Numbered from the stretch's first letter, positions 15,301-23,472 are shown. The stretch: DNA of 64,000 bases from CAYUUR01 sp052034685 (GCA_052034685.1 JBPOIH010000011.1:44016-108015); one strand, 5' to 3'. A program made the numbers and translations. The notes: generated from the sequence alone by a model not told the origin.

Positions 15301-16228
15301 GAACGATCCTTTCTATATTCATTAAATCAATCTCCATGTTGATACATTCAAGCGCAATATGAAGTATGCGTGCCTTCTCGCCCTGGTTCATGAGGAGATC
15401 ATCATAAGGCACCCACTTATTATTGATTCGATAAATAATAGTCGCCAATAAACAGCCTACAATTAGTTTTTCGTCTTTTTTCTCGAACATCTGTTGTTCT
15501 AACGATGTATATCCAGACATGAACTGGCTTACGGCACCGGGACTGTGGGGTGTGCTAATAGTATGCAATAACAAATGACCGAGAACATAGCCCAATTCAA
15601 AGACAACATTTCCGATGTGTGCCTTATCAAAATCAATGAAGTATACGTGCTCATTATTGAATAGTATGTTTTTTGGAGACAGGTCACCCATGATGAAGGA
15701 TCTATGTGCATTTTTCAGCTGCGTTGGAAGCCAACTGAGTCCTGCGTATCCCAACGATTCTATGTGATTAAATAACGCAGAACTGTAAAAATCACGATCG
15801 TCTTTACGGACAAAGTTAATTTCAGTAGTAGCATTGTGGACTCTAGCCACTGAAGCGCCTAACAGATAAAAGAATTCTGGCTTAAGTTTATTCGAGTTCA
15901 GTGATTGTGTGATTATGGTTGCGTTACGGTCAACTGATGTTAGTAAAGCACACCCCAAACTCTCATTATATGCAAGAAGCTTCGGAAAATACTCAAGAGA
16001 TGTTGAATCTAGAATTTCTAACGCATGTGCTTCTCTGGCTATGTCGTCAGGAGAAGACGCGACATGGCTGTTGAGTTTGTAATGTGTTCCTCTGATTTTC
16101 AAATAATAAGTCTCTATATCTGTGCTAATTCGGAAGACGCGATGTATTGAACCTCCACTAACCTCTTGCATAGAGAAAGGCTTGTTAAGTACTTGGGATG
16201 TGAATTTTTTGTACTTGGTGTCTAGCAT
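15272..16228 (-). CDS. APH-fold phosphotransferase of the RiPP-like cluster
   Basis: 318 residues from ATG 16228, eight bases after the SagB-YcaO stop. The aminoglycoside-phosphotransferase fold is shown by GGSIHRVFRI and YYLKIRG (ATP-binding Lys), by MGDLSPKNILF (catalytic Asp and metal Asn, Met replacing the common His), and by YFIDFDKAHIG (metal Asp). All catalytic residues are present. Substrates of this fold include aminoglycosides, choline, homoserine and proteins. In this operon a kinase for the modified peptide, a precursor metabolite, or self-protection is plausible. No resistance-type signature can be assigned by eye. Confidence 0.75.
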   Translation of the reverse strand: MLDTKYKKFTSQVLNKPFSMQEVSGGSIHRVFRISTDIETYYLKIRGTHYKLNSHVASSPDDIAREAHALEILDSTSLEYFPKLLAYNESLGCALLTSVDRNATIITQSLNSNKLKPEFFYLLGASVARVHNATTEINFVRKDDRDFYSSALFNHIESLGYAGLSWLPTQLKNAHRSFIMGDLSPKNILFNNEHVYFIDFDKAHIGNVVFELGYVLGHLLLHTISTPHSPGAVSQFMSGYTSLEQQMFEKKDEKLIVGCLLATIIYRINNKWVPYDDLLMNQGEKARILHIALECINMEIDLMNIERIVREKYTNTSR

Positions 16229-16235
16229 TTTATAC

Positions 16236-18446
16236 CTAAGGGAAAAAATGAGGGGGATTAGGGTATTTTGACCAACGGGAAGGATAATCAAGAACAGAGA
16301 ACCGTTCATGTGCAAGGGGTTCGTTACCGAAACCGAAATTGAGCGGCAGAAGCACGGGACTGATTATGCGAATCACCCATAAATCGTATTCATCTACTGG
16401 ATACTTCATGACAACTTCAATTGGACGGTATTGCTTTATCAGTTCATTCATTTCACCTTCAAAACTGCGCAGTTCATTGACATTTTGGCCTTCAGAAAAA
16501 AGCCAGTCTGTCTCGGCTCTTTTTTTGTTGGCGTAGTAAAGTCCATGATGGTGTGGTGATTCTATATCAACTTTAGCAGGTGACTTATTTCTCTCTTTGA
16601 GCCATGAGAGTAGAGTTGCTTCAAGTTCATCAAAGGCCTTCATTAGTGCCTTATTGTAACTATGGCTTGCCGCCGCTCCGACTACGAAGTATGGGTAGCT
16701 GGTTCGTCTGATGCATATTAATACGGTAGGTACTTGATCAGTCGTTATATCTAAGAATACTAGTTCACTTCCCTTTTCATCAAGCCAGAAAGACGCCCGT
16801 TGTTTAATGTCTGCAGGAATTAGTTTAAGTGGTATTTGACCGAACGGCCGCTTTGTAAACCAGAGACTTGTAATTGCATCTCGTTCAATAAGTTCGTACA
16901 AAGCACGGACGCGAGCTTCTTCCCTGTCAAAGTGAGCGGCAACTCCGCTTGAACTTATGTTGCAGATTAGCTTGCGTTTCAGCTTCTCTTGGTACAGAGG
17001 ATAGAACACTTGATCGATGATAATGAGTCGTTTGCTGCTATCAGATAGATCGGTTCCTTCTATCCACTGATATTTTTTGGTTGGTGAGAATTTCTCATAG
17101 CGAGCAGAAATTTCTCGCCGCTTATACCACCTATCATCAATAGGCCATAACTGATCTGGGTTAATTGGATCGCAACGCTCTGTCAAATTTTGGTAAGTAT
17201 CCTCAACATCATATCTCAGATGGCCGCTTGCAAGGCGCTCTATAGCTTCTGCAATGGTTTTTATATTCGCTTCCAAGGAAGAGTAGCCAGTTGCAAAAGA
17301 AAAACCTTTCATCTTTTTATCTTCAGCTTTTTTTTCAATACTGCGGAAACTTGCTAAGGACGAGACGCGTGGCATATAGTGGTCGGCGTATGTTAACTCT
17401 TCTGCATCGATCCACTCAATCAACTTCCCGTCTCCAACGTATTTTTCCATTAAGTGCCAAAGCTTTTTCATTTGCTCGAGAGGTAGTTCATAGCTGGTGT
17501 CTTTCTCGTCCTTCTCGTACGGTGAAATTATTAGCGGGATTATCGGTGTTTGATTTTGTGTCAGGCTGAATATCTCACGAAATCGGGTGCTATTAAAACC
17601 ACCGTACTCTAAAACACCGATTTCTTTCTCGGCACATAACAGTTGGATATTCTGGGCTACATGGCCGCTCTCAAGTAAGGTATATATAAAGCCGCGATTA
17701 CTGTACTTTTTTGTGTGAAGAGAAGTATCAGCTGAAATGAGTATGATTGCATCAGCGTTTGTAGCGACATCTTCTCCGCCAAGCGCATAGCGCACGTCTT
17801 CTATAGAGTATGCGAAATTCTTAACTGGTTCCAACACCTGTTCCACGGCGGAATAAGAATAGACTCCTTGGGAATATTCCCCTATTGTATTCAAGATGAG
17901 CACATTGAAGGATAACGGATATAGTGCCCCAGCTGATGGGACGGTTGAATGTCCGTTGATAAAATACATACGCCCAAGGATGTAATCCAAATCTGCCTGA
18001 GATGTACTCCGTGTTGACGAGAAGGTGCGCGTAGTTTTTCTTTTACGGAGAATAGTCTCAAGTTGTGACTGCTGGCTCGGGTTACCTCCAGTTGCCGTTC
18101 CACGTGCAATTGAAACCGGACTACGTAAGTTAGTTATTTCGTTTGGATTGATCGCTGACCTATATAAGGATTCGTATTGTGTGCTCGTAAGGTATGACTT
18201 ATAGAGTTCTGAAGAATCAGCGACAATACCGAGTTCCTCAAGATCTCTGAGTAACTGCTCAGTGACACGGAGCTTCATCCCAGCCGCCTCAGCTATTTCG
18301 TTAATGGTGCGAAGGCCATTACAAAACGGTAATATGCAGAAGATTTCTTTAATGTGGCTCTGTATAGTGCACTCACCCTTTTGCGTTATAAACGTAGCGC
18401 CGGCAGGGGTTTTGTAACCAAAAGTAATTGTTAGAGGTTTATCCAT
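16236..18446 (-). CDS. Fused winged-helix, SagB-type dehydrogenase and YcaO cyclodehydratase
   Basis: 736 residues from ATG 18446 (an in-frame ATG at 18500 overlaps the terminator tail and gives an unlikely extension). Residues 30-80 look like a small winged helix (CILPFCNGLRTINEIAEAAG), possibly the leader-binding part. Residues 125-310 are a SagB/ThcOx nitroreductase-type dehydrogenase: TTRTF, VPSAGALYP at 169-177, YSNRGFIYTLLESGHVAQN. Residues 350-736 are YcaO: ATGYSSLEAN, AEAIERLASG, then SSSGVAAHF and RALYELIERDA at 498-524, and a Pro-rich end NPPHFFP. Azoline-forming YcaO enzymes end in such PxPxP-like tails. The predicted role is ATP-dependent ring closure of Cys/Ser in the 30-residue peptide and FMN-dependent oxidation to azoles. 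No separate E1-like partner is present. Confidence 0.88.
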   Translation of the reverse strand: MDKPLTITFGYKTPAGATFITQKGECTIQSHIKEIFCILPFCNGLRTINEIAEAAGMKLRVTEQLLRDLEELGIVADSSELYKSYLTSTQYESLYRSAINPNEITNLRSPVSIARGTATGGNPSQQSQLETILRKRKTTRTFSSTRSTSQADLDYILGRMYFINGHSTVPSAGALYPLSFNVLILNTIGEYSQGVYSYSAVEQVLEPVKNFAYSIEDVRYALGGEDVATNADAIILISADTSLHTKKYSNRGFIYTLLESGHVAQNIQLLCAEKEIGVLEYGGFNSTRFREIFSLTQNQTPIIPLIISPYEKDEKDTSYELPLEQMKKLWHLMEKYVGDGKLIEWIDAEELTYADHYMPRVSSLASFRSIEKKAEDKKMKGFSFATGYSSLEANIKTIAEAIERLASGHLRYDVEDTYQNLTERCDPINPDQLWPIDDRWYKRREISARYEKFSPTKKYQWIEGTDLSDSSKRLIIIDQVFYPLYQEKLKRKLICNISSSGVAAHFDREEARVRALYELIERDAITSLWFTKRPFGQIPLKLIPADIKQRASFWLDEKGSELVFLDITTDQVPTVLICIRRTSYPYFVVGAAASHSYNKALMKAFDELEATLLSWLKERNKSPAKVDIESPHHHGLYYANKKRAETDWLFSEGQNVNELRSFEGEMNELIKQYRPIEVVMKYPVDEYDLWVIRIISPVLLPLNFGFGNEPLAHERFSVLDYPSRWSKYPNPPHFFP

Positions 18447-18504
18447 ATGTGATTGTATTTGTTTAATAAGAAAAATGCACAGGCGAGTTCCCCCGCCCAT
18501 ACAT

Positions 18505-18529
18505 TAAAAAAAGCGCCTTTATGTGCGCT
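18505..18529 (-). terminator. Terminator or attenuator between precursor and modifying-enzyme gene
   Basis: Minus strand AGCGC ACATAAAG GCGCT followed by TTTTTTT, nine bases after the precursor stop. The stem is only five pairs, so readthrough is expected; this would give much more precursor mRNA than enzyme mRNA. Confidence 0.7.
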
Positions 18530-18538
18530 ATATGAACT

Positions 18539-18631
18539 CTAGCTTGATCCTGAACAGGACATCGCTGCGTAAGATCGTGCTTTTGTAGCAACTTTACTGT
18601 TGTAAGAGCTTACTGATGCTTTGATCTTCAT
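18539..18631 (-). CDS. Candidate RiPP precursor peptide, 30 aa
   Basis: ATG 18631 to TAG 18539. The peptide starts MKIKASVSSYNSKVATKARS and ends YAAMSCSGSS. The basic, Ser/Tyr/Lys-rich first 24 residues look like a leader. The last six, S-C-S-G-S-S, hold one Cys and four Ser, the substrates of azole-forming enzymes. A near-perfect ribosome site (AAAGGAGGTTGGC) and a consensus promoter show it is expressed, and it lies directly upstream of the SagB-YcaO gene. The leader carries no FxLxB motif I can see. Too short for automatic callers. Other reading: a small regulatory peptide. Confidence 0.82.
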   Translation of the reverse strand: MKIKASVSSYNSKVATKARSYAAMSCSGSS

Positions 18632-18667
18632 GCCAACCTCCTTTCTCAACAAGACGTTGTGAGAAGA

Positions 18668-18696
18668 ATTATCATCTATACGGAATAAAAAGTCAA
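18668..18696 (-). promoter_or_regulatory. Consensus promoter of the precursor gene
   Basis: Minus strand TTGACT (18696-18691), 17-base spacer, GATAAT (18673-18668). Start is expected near 18661. The short leader then forms a bulged hairpin (TTCTCACAAC / GTTGAGAA) ending just before the AAAGGAGG ribosome site, which may stabilise the mRNA or modulate translation. Confidence 0.8.
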
Positions 18697-18713
18697 TCAG
18701 CACTCGCTATCTA

Positions 18714-20678
18714 CTAACTGCGTAAGACTGCCAGAGCTCTCAAAGCTATTCCGTCGGCATCTAACCCTGTAAATTTTTCTAATTCTGGGATCGTCCCAGT
18801 TGTGCCGCGTGTAAAACCATGACCCTCGAGCAATCCGAACCTAAGCTCTGATTGACCACATAACGCACTAGCAACCTGGGACCTTAGTATTTCTGGGTTC
18901 CCATTGTATACAGCAAGTATTGGGTGTTCGGGTACAAGTTGATTTACGAATCTTGTGTCGAGAGTCTTAGGGGAGACCACGCTGACCACACGAGCACCAA
19001 CCTTATTATCCCTTTCAAGTCGCTTAGAGGCGTTAATCGCTCCGTCAACCGTCATGCCACTACTCACCATAGTTATTACCGGATCGACATCTGGCTCGAA
19101 CGCAACATAGCTTTCAAAGTTGTCCTGGTCTCCATATGGTCGGTCGATTAGAGGAATATTTTTCGGATGCAAACGCACGTAGGTCAAACCGTTATTTGTC
19201 CCTAGGGCATGGTTAAAGATGTTATAGAGATCGCGGACATCTGCTGGCTCATAAAACTGAACTTCTGGAATGTGCATCAGCGCGCCTGGCTGGCTCATGG
19301 ATTGGTGCGTCTTACCGTTCTGGGCTTGACTGATTCCAGCATACTCACCTGCGATCAGCATATTGCTTCCGCCCTGGGCGGCAGCATTAATCTGGTCTAA
19401 GGCCCGGTAGAGGAAAGCATCGCCGTAGTTGATGAATATCCGTGCATCAGGATTCTCCGTTGAAATTCCATGAGCCATCGCAATCGTGTGTTGTTCACGT
19501 ATGCCCGTATCGAAGTAGTGTGCATACTCCCGGAATCTAGCTTGGTCGACGTAGTCTTTGCGTAAAAAATCAGGAGTAAGCACATAAAATGGTAATTCAG
19601 GATGCCGCTCAAGAAATTCACTATAACTCTTGAAGTAGCTAAACTGCGCGTAATCCAAGTTGTTAGCATGTGATTCATCCAGTTCTATCTTGAGATCTTC
19701 CGGTGTAGTCCGGGAATCCGAGAAATCTGATCTGTTTCGTTTGCGTGGCGAAGCAACAAGCTTCCTCGCTGTTGCCGCGACCGATTCTCCTCCGGCTGCA
19801 CTAAGTTCTTCATTTAGGAGGTCAATACCGTCTTTTACTGTGCTAGGAGGACACACGCTCAAAGTATGGTAGCCGCTAAAATGTTCTTCAGCCCCAGCCA
19901 GCCCAATGCCTTTTGTCGTGTGAGCAATTACCATCGTGGGACGATCAATATGTTGTAGCTCATCATACATATCAAGTACTTGTGTTACGTCATTGGCATT
20001 TTCAATCTCTTTAACTTTCCAGCCGTAACCTTCCCATACTTTCCTGAGGTCTGTGTTCGAATCTACATCTTCAGTGCCCCCAGATAACTGTTTTGTATTT
20101 TGGTCGATAATACAAATGAGATTATCCAAAGGCTGGGAGGTAGCGAAGCGTGCCGCTTCGCTCACATTGCCTTCCTGCTCTTCTCCGTCTCCAAGAAAAA
20201 CGATAACTCGTTCATCATTGTCACTTCGTTTTATTTCAGTTGCAGCACCTATACCGTACGAAAGAAGCATTCCTAGTGAGCCGCTTGGTGTTATGTCAAC
20301 ACCAGGCGTGACGTGCATATCTTCATGGCCCTGCAATCGTGAACCATATCGCCTATATGTGCCAAGTTCGTCCCGGTCCAGATAGCCCATAAGAGCAAAT
20401 ATAGGATATCTGACTGGCCCCTCATGTCCTCTTATCAGCACCCTGTCCCTTCCTGGGTCCTTATCATCCTCAGGGTTGAAATGGAACTGGCCTCCAAAGT
20501 ACAAGCATGTTAGTAGTTCCACGGATGATGAGGAGCCTCCGAGGTGGCCACTTTCTGCAGCCAGTACCATCTCAAAACCGTCTCGGCGAACATAGGACGA
20601 GATTTCTTGGAGCTGACCTACCAGCTGCTCTCTCTGCAAGGACGTATCAACATTGACTTCATGAATTTCAGCCGACAC
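18714..20678 (-). CDS. tkt: Transketolase (full length, both halves)
   Basis: 654 residues from GTG 20678, chosen because AGGAG lies seven bases upstream and the promoter's -10 box overlaps the alternative ATG at 20714. The thiamine-diphosphate half has SGHLGGSSSS near the start, RGHEGPVRYP, and the TPP motif LGDGEEQEGNVSEAA. The pyrimidine-binding half has GIREQHTIAMAHGIS. The C-terminal third is present. It would transfer two-carbon units between sugar phosphates. It may be the housekeeping enzyme of the pentose-phosphate path, or supply or use a substrate of the adjacent RiPP-like genes. It ends 82 bases before the precursor gene, which has its own promoter. Confidence 0.85.
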   Translation of the reverse strand: MSAEIHEVNVDTSLQREQLVGQLQEISSYVRRDGFEMVLAAESGHLGGSSSSVELLTCLYFGGQFHFNPEDDKDPGRDRVLIRGHEGPVRYPIFALMGYLDRDELGTYRRYGSRLQGHEDMHVTPGVDITPSGSLGMLLSYGIGAATEIKRSDNDERVIVFLGDGEEQEGNVSEAARFATSQPLDNLICIIDQNTKQLSGGTEDVDSNTDLRKVWEGYGWKVKEIENANDVTQVLDMYDELQHIDRPTMVIAHTTKGIGLAGAEEHFSGYHTLSVCPPSTVKDGIDLLNEELSAAGGESVAATARKLVASPRKRNRSDFSDSRTTPEDLKIELDESHANNLDYAQFSYFKSYSEFLERHPELPFYVLTPDFLRKDYVDQARFREYAHYFDTGIREQHTIAMAHGISTENPDARIFINYGDAFLYRALDQINAAAQGGSNMLIAGEYAGISQAQNGKTHQSMSQPGALMHIPEVQFYEPADVRDLYNIFNHALGTNNGLTYVRLHPKNIPLIDRPYGDQDNFESYVAFEPDVDPVITMVSSGMTVDGAINASKRLERDNKVGARVVSVVSPKTLDTRFVNQLVPEHPILAVYNGNPEILRSQVASALCGQSELRFGLLEGHGFTRGTTGTIPELEKFTGLDADGIALRALAVLRS

Positions 20679-20698
20679 TATCTTCTCCTGTTTTGCCA

Positions 20699-20745
20699 AA
20701 TCTACATGGAGCACTGATGTTTGTCAAGTAGTGGAGTGCTATAAT
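20699..20745. promoter_or_regulatory. Overlapping divergent promoters
   Basis: Minus: TTGACA (20727-20722), 17 bases, TAGATT (20704-20699), driving the transketolase. Plus: extended -10 TGCTATAAT (TATAAT 20740-20745), driving the FAD protein, with a poor -35. The two polymerase sites overlap, so the genes may be expressed reciprocally. Confidence 0.65.
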
Positions 20746-20758
20746 GCTAGTTATATTT

Positions 20759-22276
20759 ATGAACAAAGATAACATGGATCCTGGACGCCAAGTACTTGCG
20801 GATGTGAGTAAGGGTTCGGCGATTAACATCACTATTGTAGGATTTGGCGCGGCCGGGCTCGCCTTTTTCGTTCATTTGACTCAGATTCTTGTCACTAAGT
20901 CGCACGCTAACAACGTCACTATCACAATAATCGATGATGGTAATTTAGCAAAAGGAGTGGCATATAGTGTTACATCTTCTGAAATGGTTCTAAACTTTGA
21001 CGCAAGGCTGATGAATGTCACTCATGACAAGCAACGTGATTTCATGCAATGGCGCCAAGAGAACTCGGGCAAGCATAAGCATCTTGACATAGATCTTGAT
21101 GATTTTTATCCGCCGCGTGGTGAGTTCGGCGCTTACCTGTATGATCGCTGGCAGCAATATCGCAGAATGGCTGAGTCTCATGGAATAACGGTTGATCTGG
21201 TTACGGATACGGTGACAGACATCCAGCAGACTAATGATGCTTACCTCGTAACGACCTCAACGAAAAGGATTATTGCAAACCATGTCTTGCTTGCCCTCGG
21301 GTGCCAGCAAAAAGAAGCGTATCCATCGATGTTGAGTACCACGGGATATTACAGTGGATTTGATGACAATATTTCCATCAACAACGAAAAGGATATTGTG
21401 ATTCTTGGTTCACGTCTAACTGCTATAGACGTCGTTCTTGATCTTAAACTACGACAGCGAGTTCCGAATCGGGTACATCTCGTTTCAGATAGCGGTGACC
21501 TGCCGATGGTTCTGTCAACATACAAGCCTTATGATTTAAAATACGCTACAAAGAGTACACTCCTTGCAGCAGCTAAAAGAGCCAACAGTGCAGGTGGGGA
21601 TGTTTTCGTGAACACAATATTTCGCGAGCTAGAATTAATCAACCTAGACAACGTACTCGATCGCTCAAATGCTCAGGATGCCTCTGTCGACAGATTTTAC
21701 AAAGATGTTGCAGCTGTGAGGTCCGGCTCGACCATTAATTGGCAGATGGTTCTTATAAGCATATACCCTCACCTTCATGAAGCATGGGGAATGCTTGACG
21801 ATAAGGTTAAGGACGACCTGTATCACAAATACCATCATGCATGGGTGAAGCATTTTGTTTCAATCCCGCTAAAGAACGCTGAGAAAATCGAAAAACTCCT
21901 TAAAAGTGGTGAGGTTATGGTTCACAGTGGCATTAAAAGTTTAGAAGCAGAAGGCGCGGATGATTATTTTGTTTCAACAGATGGGAAAAAAATACATGCT
22001 GGGTCGATTGTTAATGCCATAGGCTTAAATCATGATCTCACTCTTAACAGGTTACTGAAACGGATGTACGCTCGTGGTATCCTAAGTACAAGCTTTCTTG
22101 GAGATATCAGAATTGCTGTAAATGACTGCAGGATAGTATGTCAAAATCAAACAAAACATGAGATATACGCAATTGGTGAATATACTCACGGTTCATGGCT
22201 GACGGTTAGTGATTTACAGCAAATATCAAAACAGGCTCTTCTGGCAGCAACATCTATTCTTGCTGGCACCGTATAA
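20759..22276 (+). CDS. FAD/NAD(P)-binding protein (NAD_binding_9-like)
   Basis: 505 residues from ATG 20759; an ATG at 20744 lies inside the -10 box. The N-terminus INITIVGFGAAGLAFFVHLT is a Rossmann GxGxxG dinucleotide site, followed by IIDDGNLAKGVAYS, and IVILGSRLTAIDVVLDLKLR shows a second Rossmann site. A C-terminal GEYTHGSW resembles the flavin-closing GD/GE motif. The layout fits the FAD/NAD(P)-binding family seen with YdhS and some siderophore or hydroxylase clusters. Substrate unknown. It diverges from transketolase and lies inside the island, so it may be a tailoring oxidoreductase. Confidence 0.7.
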   Translation: MNKDNMDPGRQVLADVSKGSAINITIVGFGAAGLAFFVHLTQILVTKSHANNVTITIIDDGNLAKGVAYSVTSSEMVLNFDARLMNVTHDKQRDFMQWRQENSGKHKHLDIDLDDFYPPRGEFGAYLYDRWQQYRRMAESHGITVDLVTDTVTDIQQTNDAYLVTTSTKRIIANHVLLALGCQQKEAYPSMLSTTGYYSGFDDNISINNEKDIVILGSRLTAIDVVLDLKLRQRVPNRVHLVSDSGDLPMVLSTYKPYDLKYATKSTLLAAAKRANSAGGDVFVNTIFRELELINLDNVLDRSNAQDASVDRFYKDVAAVRSGSTINWQMVLISIYPHLHEAWGMLDDKVKDDLYHKYHHAWVKHFVSIPLKNAEKIEKLLKSGEVMVHSGIKSLEAEGADDYFVSTDGKKIHAGSIVNAIGLNHDLTLNRLLKRMYARGILSTSFLGDIRIAVNDCRIVCQNQTKHEIYAIGEYTHGSWLTVSDLQQISKQALLAATSILAGTV

Positions 22277-22297
22277 GGTGTATTGTTCCAAATCGTG

Positions 22298-22326
22298 TTG
22301 ACAGTTTTACAATAAAGTAGTATTTT
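22298..22326 (+). promoter_or_regulatory. Promoter of 22334
   Basis: TTGACA (22298-22303), 17 bases, TATTTT (22321-22326). The ATG at 22334 follows by seven bases, so the mRNA is predicted to be leaderless. Confidence 0.75.
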
Positions 22327-22333
22327 CACTAAT

Positions 22334-22852
22334 ATGAATAAAGCACATATCACTTTAGAATCTAGCCAACAATCTCCAACTACCGAGGGTCTTCAAACGA
22401 TCGATATATCTAAACAGCTTTATGGACGAGTCTCCCGCCAAGGATTAGCCGGGCAGCTTACTGCTCCAGATGAGACTCTGGCAAGATGGGCAGCATTGCT
22501 AGATAAAAAAGTTGAATCCAAGGGGCCTGATTCATATATTGAACTTGCTAACGCAACGCGGTGGTCAGTAGGGCGGGTTGCACTCGCTGAGATTTCTCTC
22601 GATGAGGATAATTTACATGTCCACGGCATTCGTTATGAGGCATGTGACCTGGGAGATGTTTCTGTGTTGGGACTGGCACTCCTTACTGCTGACGCTGAAG
22701 TAATTACGTCCCCTCTTCTGGTAATTACATCTGGAGTGTATGAGAACCCGCTCGGTGTGCGTACTGCAGATTCTCCCTTGTTGAATCCTGATCTGCAACC
22801 TACAGGTCATTGGGTAGATCAAGTCGACACAATCATGTCGTCAGTTGCCTAG
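22334..22852 (+). CDS. Hypothetical protein, 172 aa, at the island's right end
   Basis: Not recognised. Soluble and acidic, with a mixed alpha/beta C-terminal half (YIELANATRWSVGRVALAEI, then VLGLALLTADAEVI). It has its own consensus promoter. It is the last gene before the terminator and repeat that border the island, and belongs with the RiPP-like cluster by position only. Confidence 0.65.
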   Translation: MNKAHITLESSQQSPTTEGLQTIDISKQLYGRVSRQGLAGQLTAPDETLARWAALLDKKVESKGPDSYIELANATRWSVGRVALAEISLDEDNLHVHGIRYEACDLGDVSVLGLALLTADAEVITSPLLVITSGVYENPLGVRTADSPLLNPDLQPTGHWVDQVDTIMSSVA

Positions 22853-22943
22853 AAGTTAGTAATCAATCTTTCAAGTAACTATATGTCAGTATTACATCAC
22901 TCGCGGTAGTTCGAAGTGCGTCCATTCGCCCCACCCAATATTA

Positions 22944-22970
22944 AAAACAGAGGAATACTGCCTCTGTTAA
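22944..22970. terminator. Hairpin terminator after 22334-22852
   Basis: AACAGAGG / CCTCTGTT stem (22946-22968) with a seven-base loop; A-rich on the left and TTAATTTAG on the right, so it can work in either direction. The gap 22853-23472 holds this, the repeat, the tRNA and a tRNA fragment. Confidence 0.6.
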
Positions 22971-22983
22971 TTTAGTTCTAAAC

Positions 22984-23174
22984 TTGGCTCCCGGGGTCGG
23001 ATAATGCACGGCTGCAGCCATGCTCCCCGGCTTCCTTGCAGGAGGCCGGGTGTGCGTGGCTTGGTCGACCGAACCAACAACTTGCTTCAGCTGAAGCTGC
23101 TGCGTTGCCGATTCAAATCAAAGCCCAAGAGAATGAAAAAAGACCCTCACATGAGGATCTTTTTTCATTGGCTC
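22984..23174 (+). repeat. Right island repeat abutting tRNA-Asn
   Basis: TTGGCTCCCGGGGTCGGAT at 22984-23002 is an exact 19-base copy of the tRNA-Asn 3-prime end at 23168-23186. After a variable GC-rich hairpin stretch, 23067-23174 matches 14554-14661 at 107 of 108 bases. The hairpin at 23132-23169 (18-bp stem, one mismatch) can terminate in both directions and joins directly onto the tRNA CCA end. Confidence 0.88.
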
Positions 23175-23243
23175 CCGGGGTCGGATTCGAACCGACAACC
23201 TCGAAGTTAACAGCTTCTTGCTCCACCATTGAGCTACCCGGGA
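23169..23243 (-). tRNA. tRNA-Asn (GTT)
   Basis: Minus strand begins TCCCGGGTAGCTC, the acceptor TCCCGGG pairing with CCCGGGA near the end. The D-arm GCTC...GAGC, anticodon loop CTGTTAA (anticodon GTT) on a GAAG/CTTC stem, and T-arm GTCGG TTCGAAT CCGAC are complete. The gene encodes CCA (TGG at 23169-23171 on plus). Its 3-prime end is the repeated sequence found at 22984, 14483 and 12123, which fits use as an integration target. Confidence 0.93.
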
Positions 23244-23264
23244 ATATTTAGTTGTATTTGTAAT

Positions 23265-23327
23265 GTACTTCGGGCAGCTATGCTGGAGCATTTGCTCCAC
23301 TACTATTATCTGAAGCTACCCGGGAAT
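23265..23327 (-). pseudogene. Decayed tRNA-Asn 5-prime half
   Basis: Minus strand TTCCCGGGTAGCTTC and GTGGAGC copy the acceptor and D-arm of the adjacent tRNA-Asn, with an insertion. The rest of the gene is lost, replaced by a GGAGCAAATGCTCC hairpin. Confidence 0.6.
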
Positions 23328-23472
23328 AACGATCGACTGAAAAGAGCAATCCAAAACGAATACCAGCGCATTATACCGAAGATAATGTGTTGAAACAAGC
23401 ACGTTACAGTCGCTGACGCATCTTGGCATTTATAAGCAAGGATTGCTATACTGCAGGGAACATGAGGCTCAA

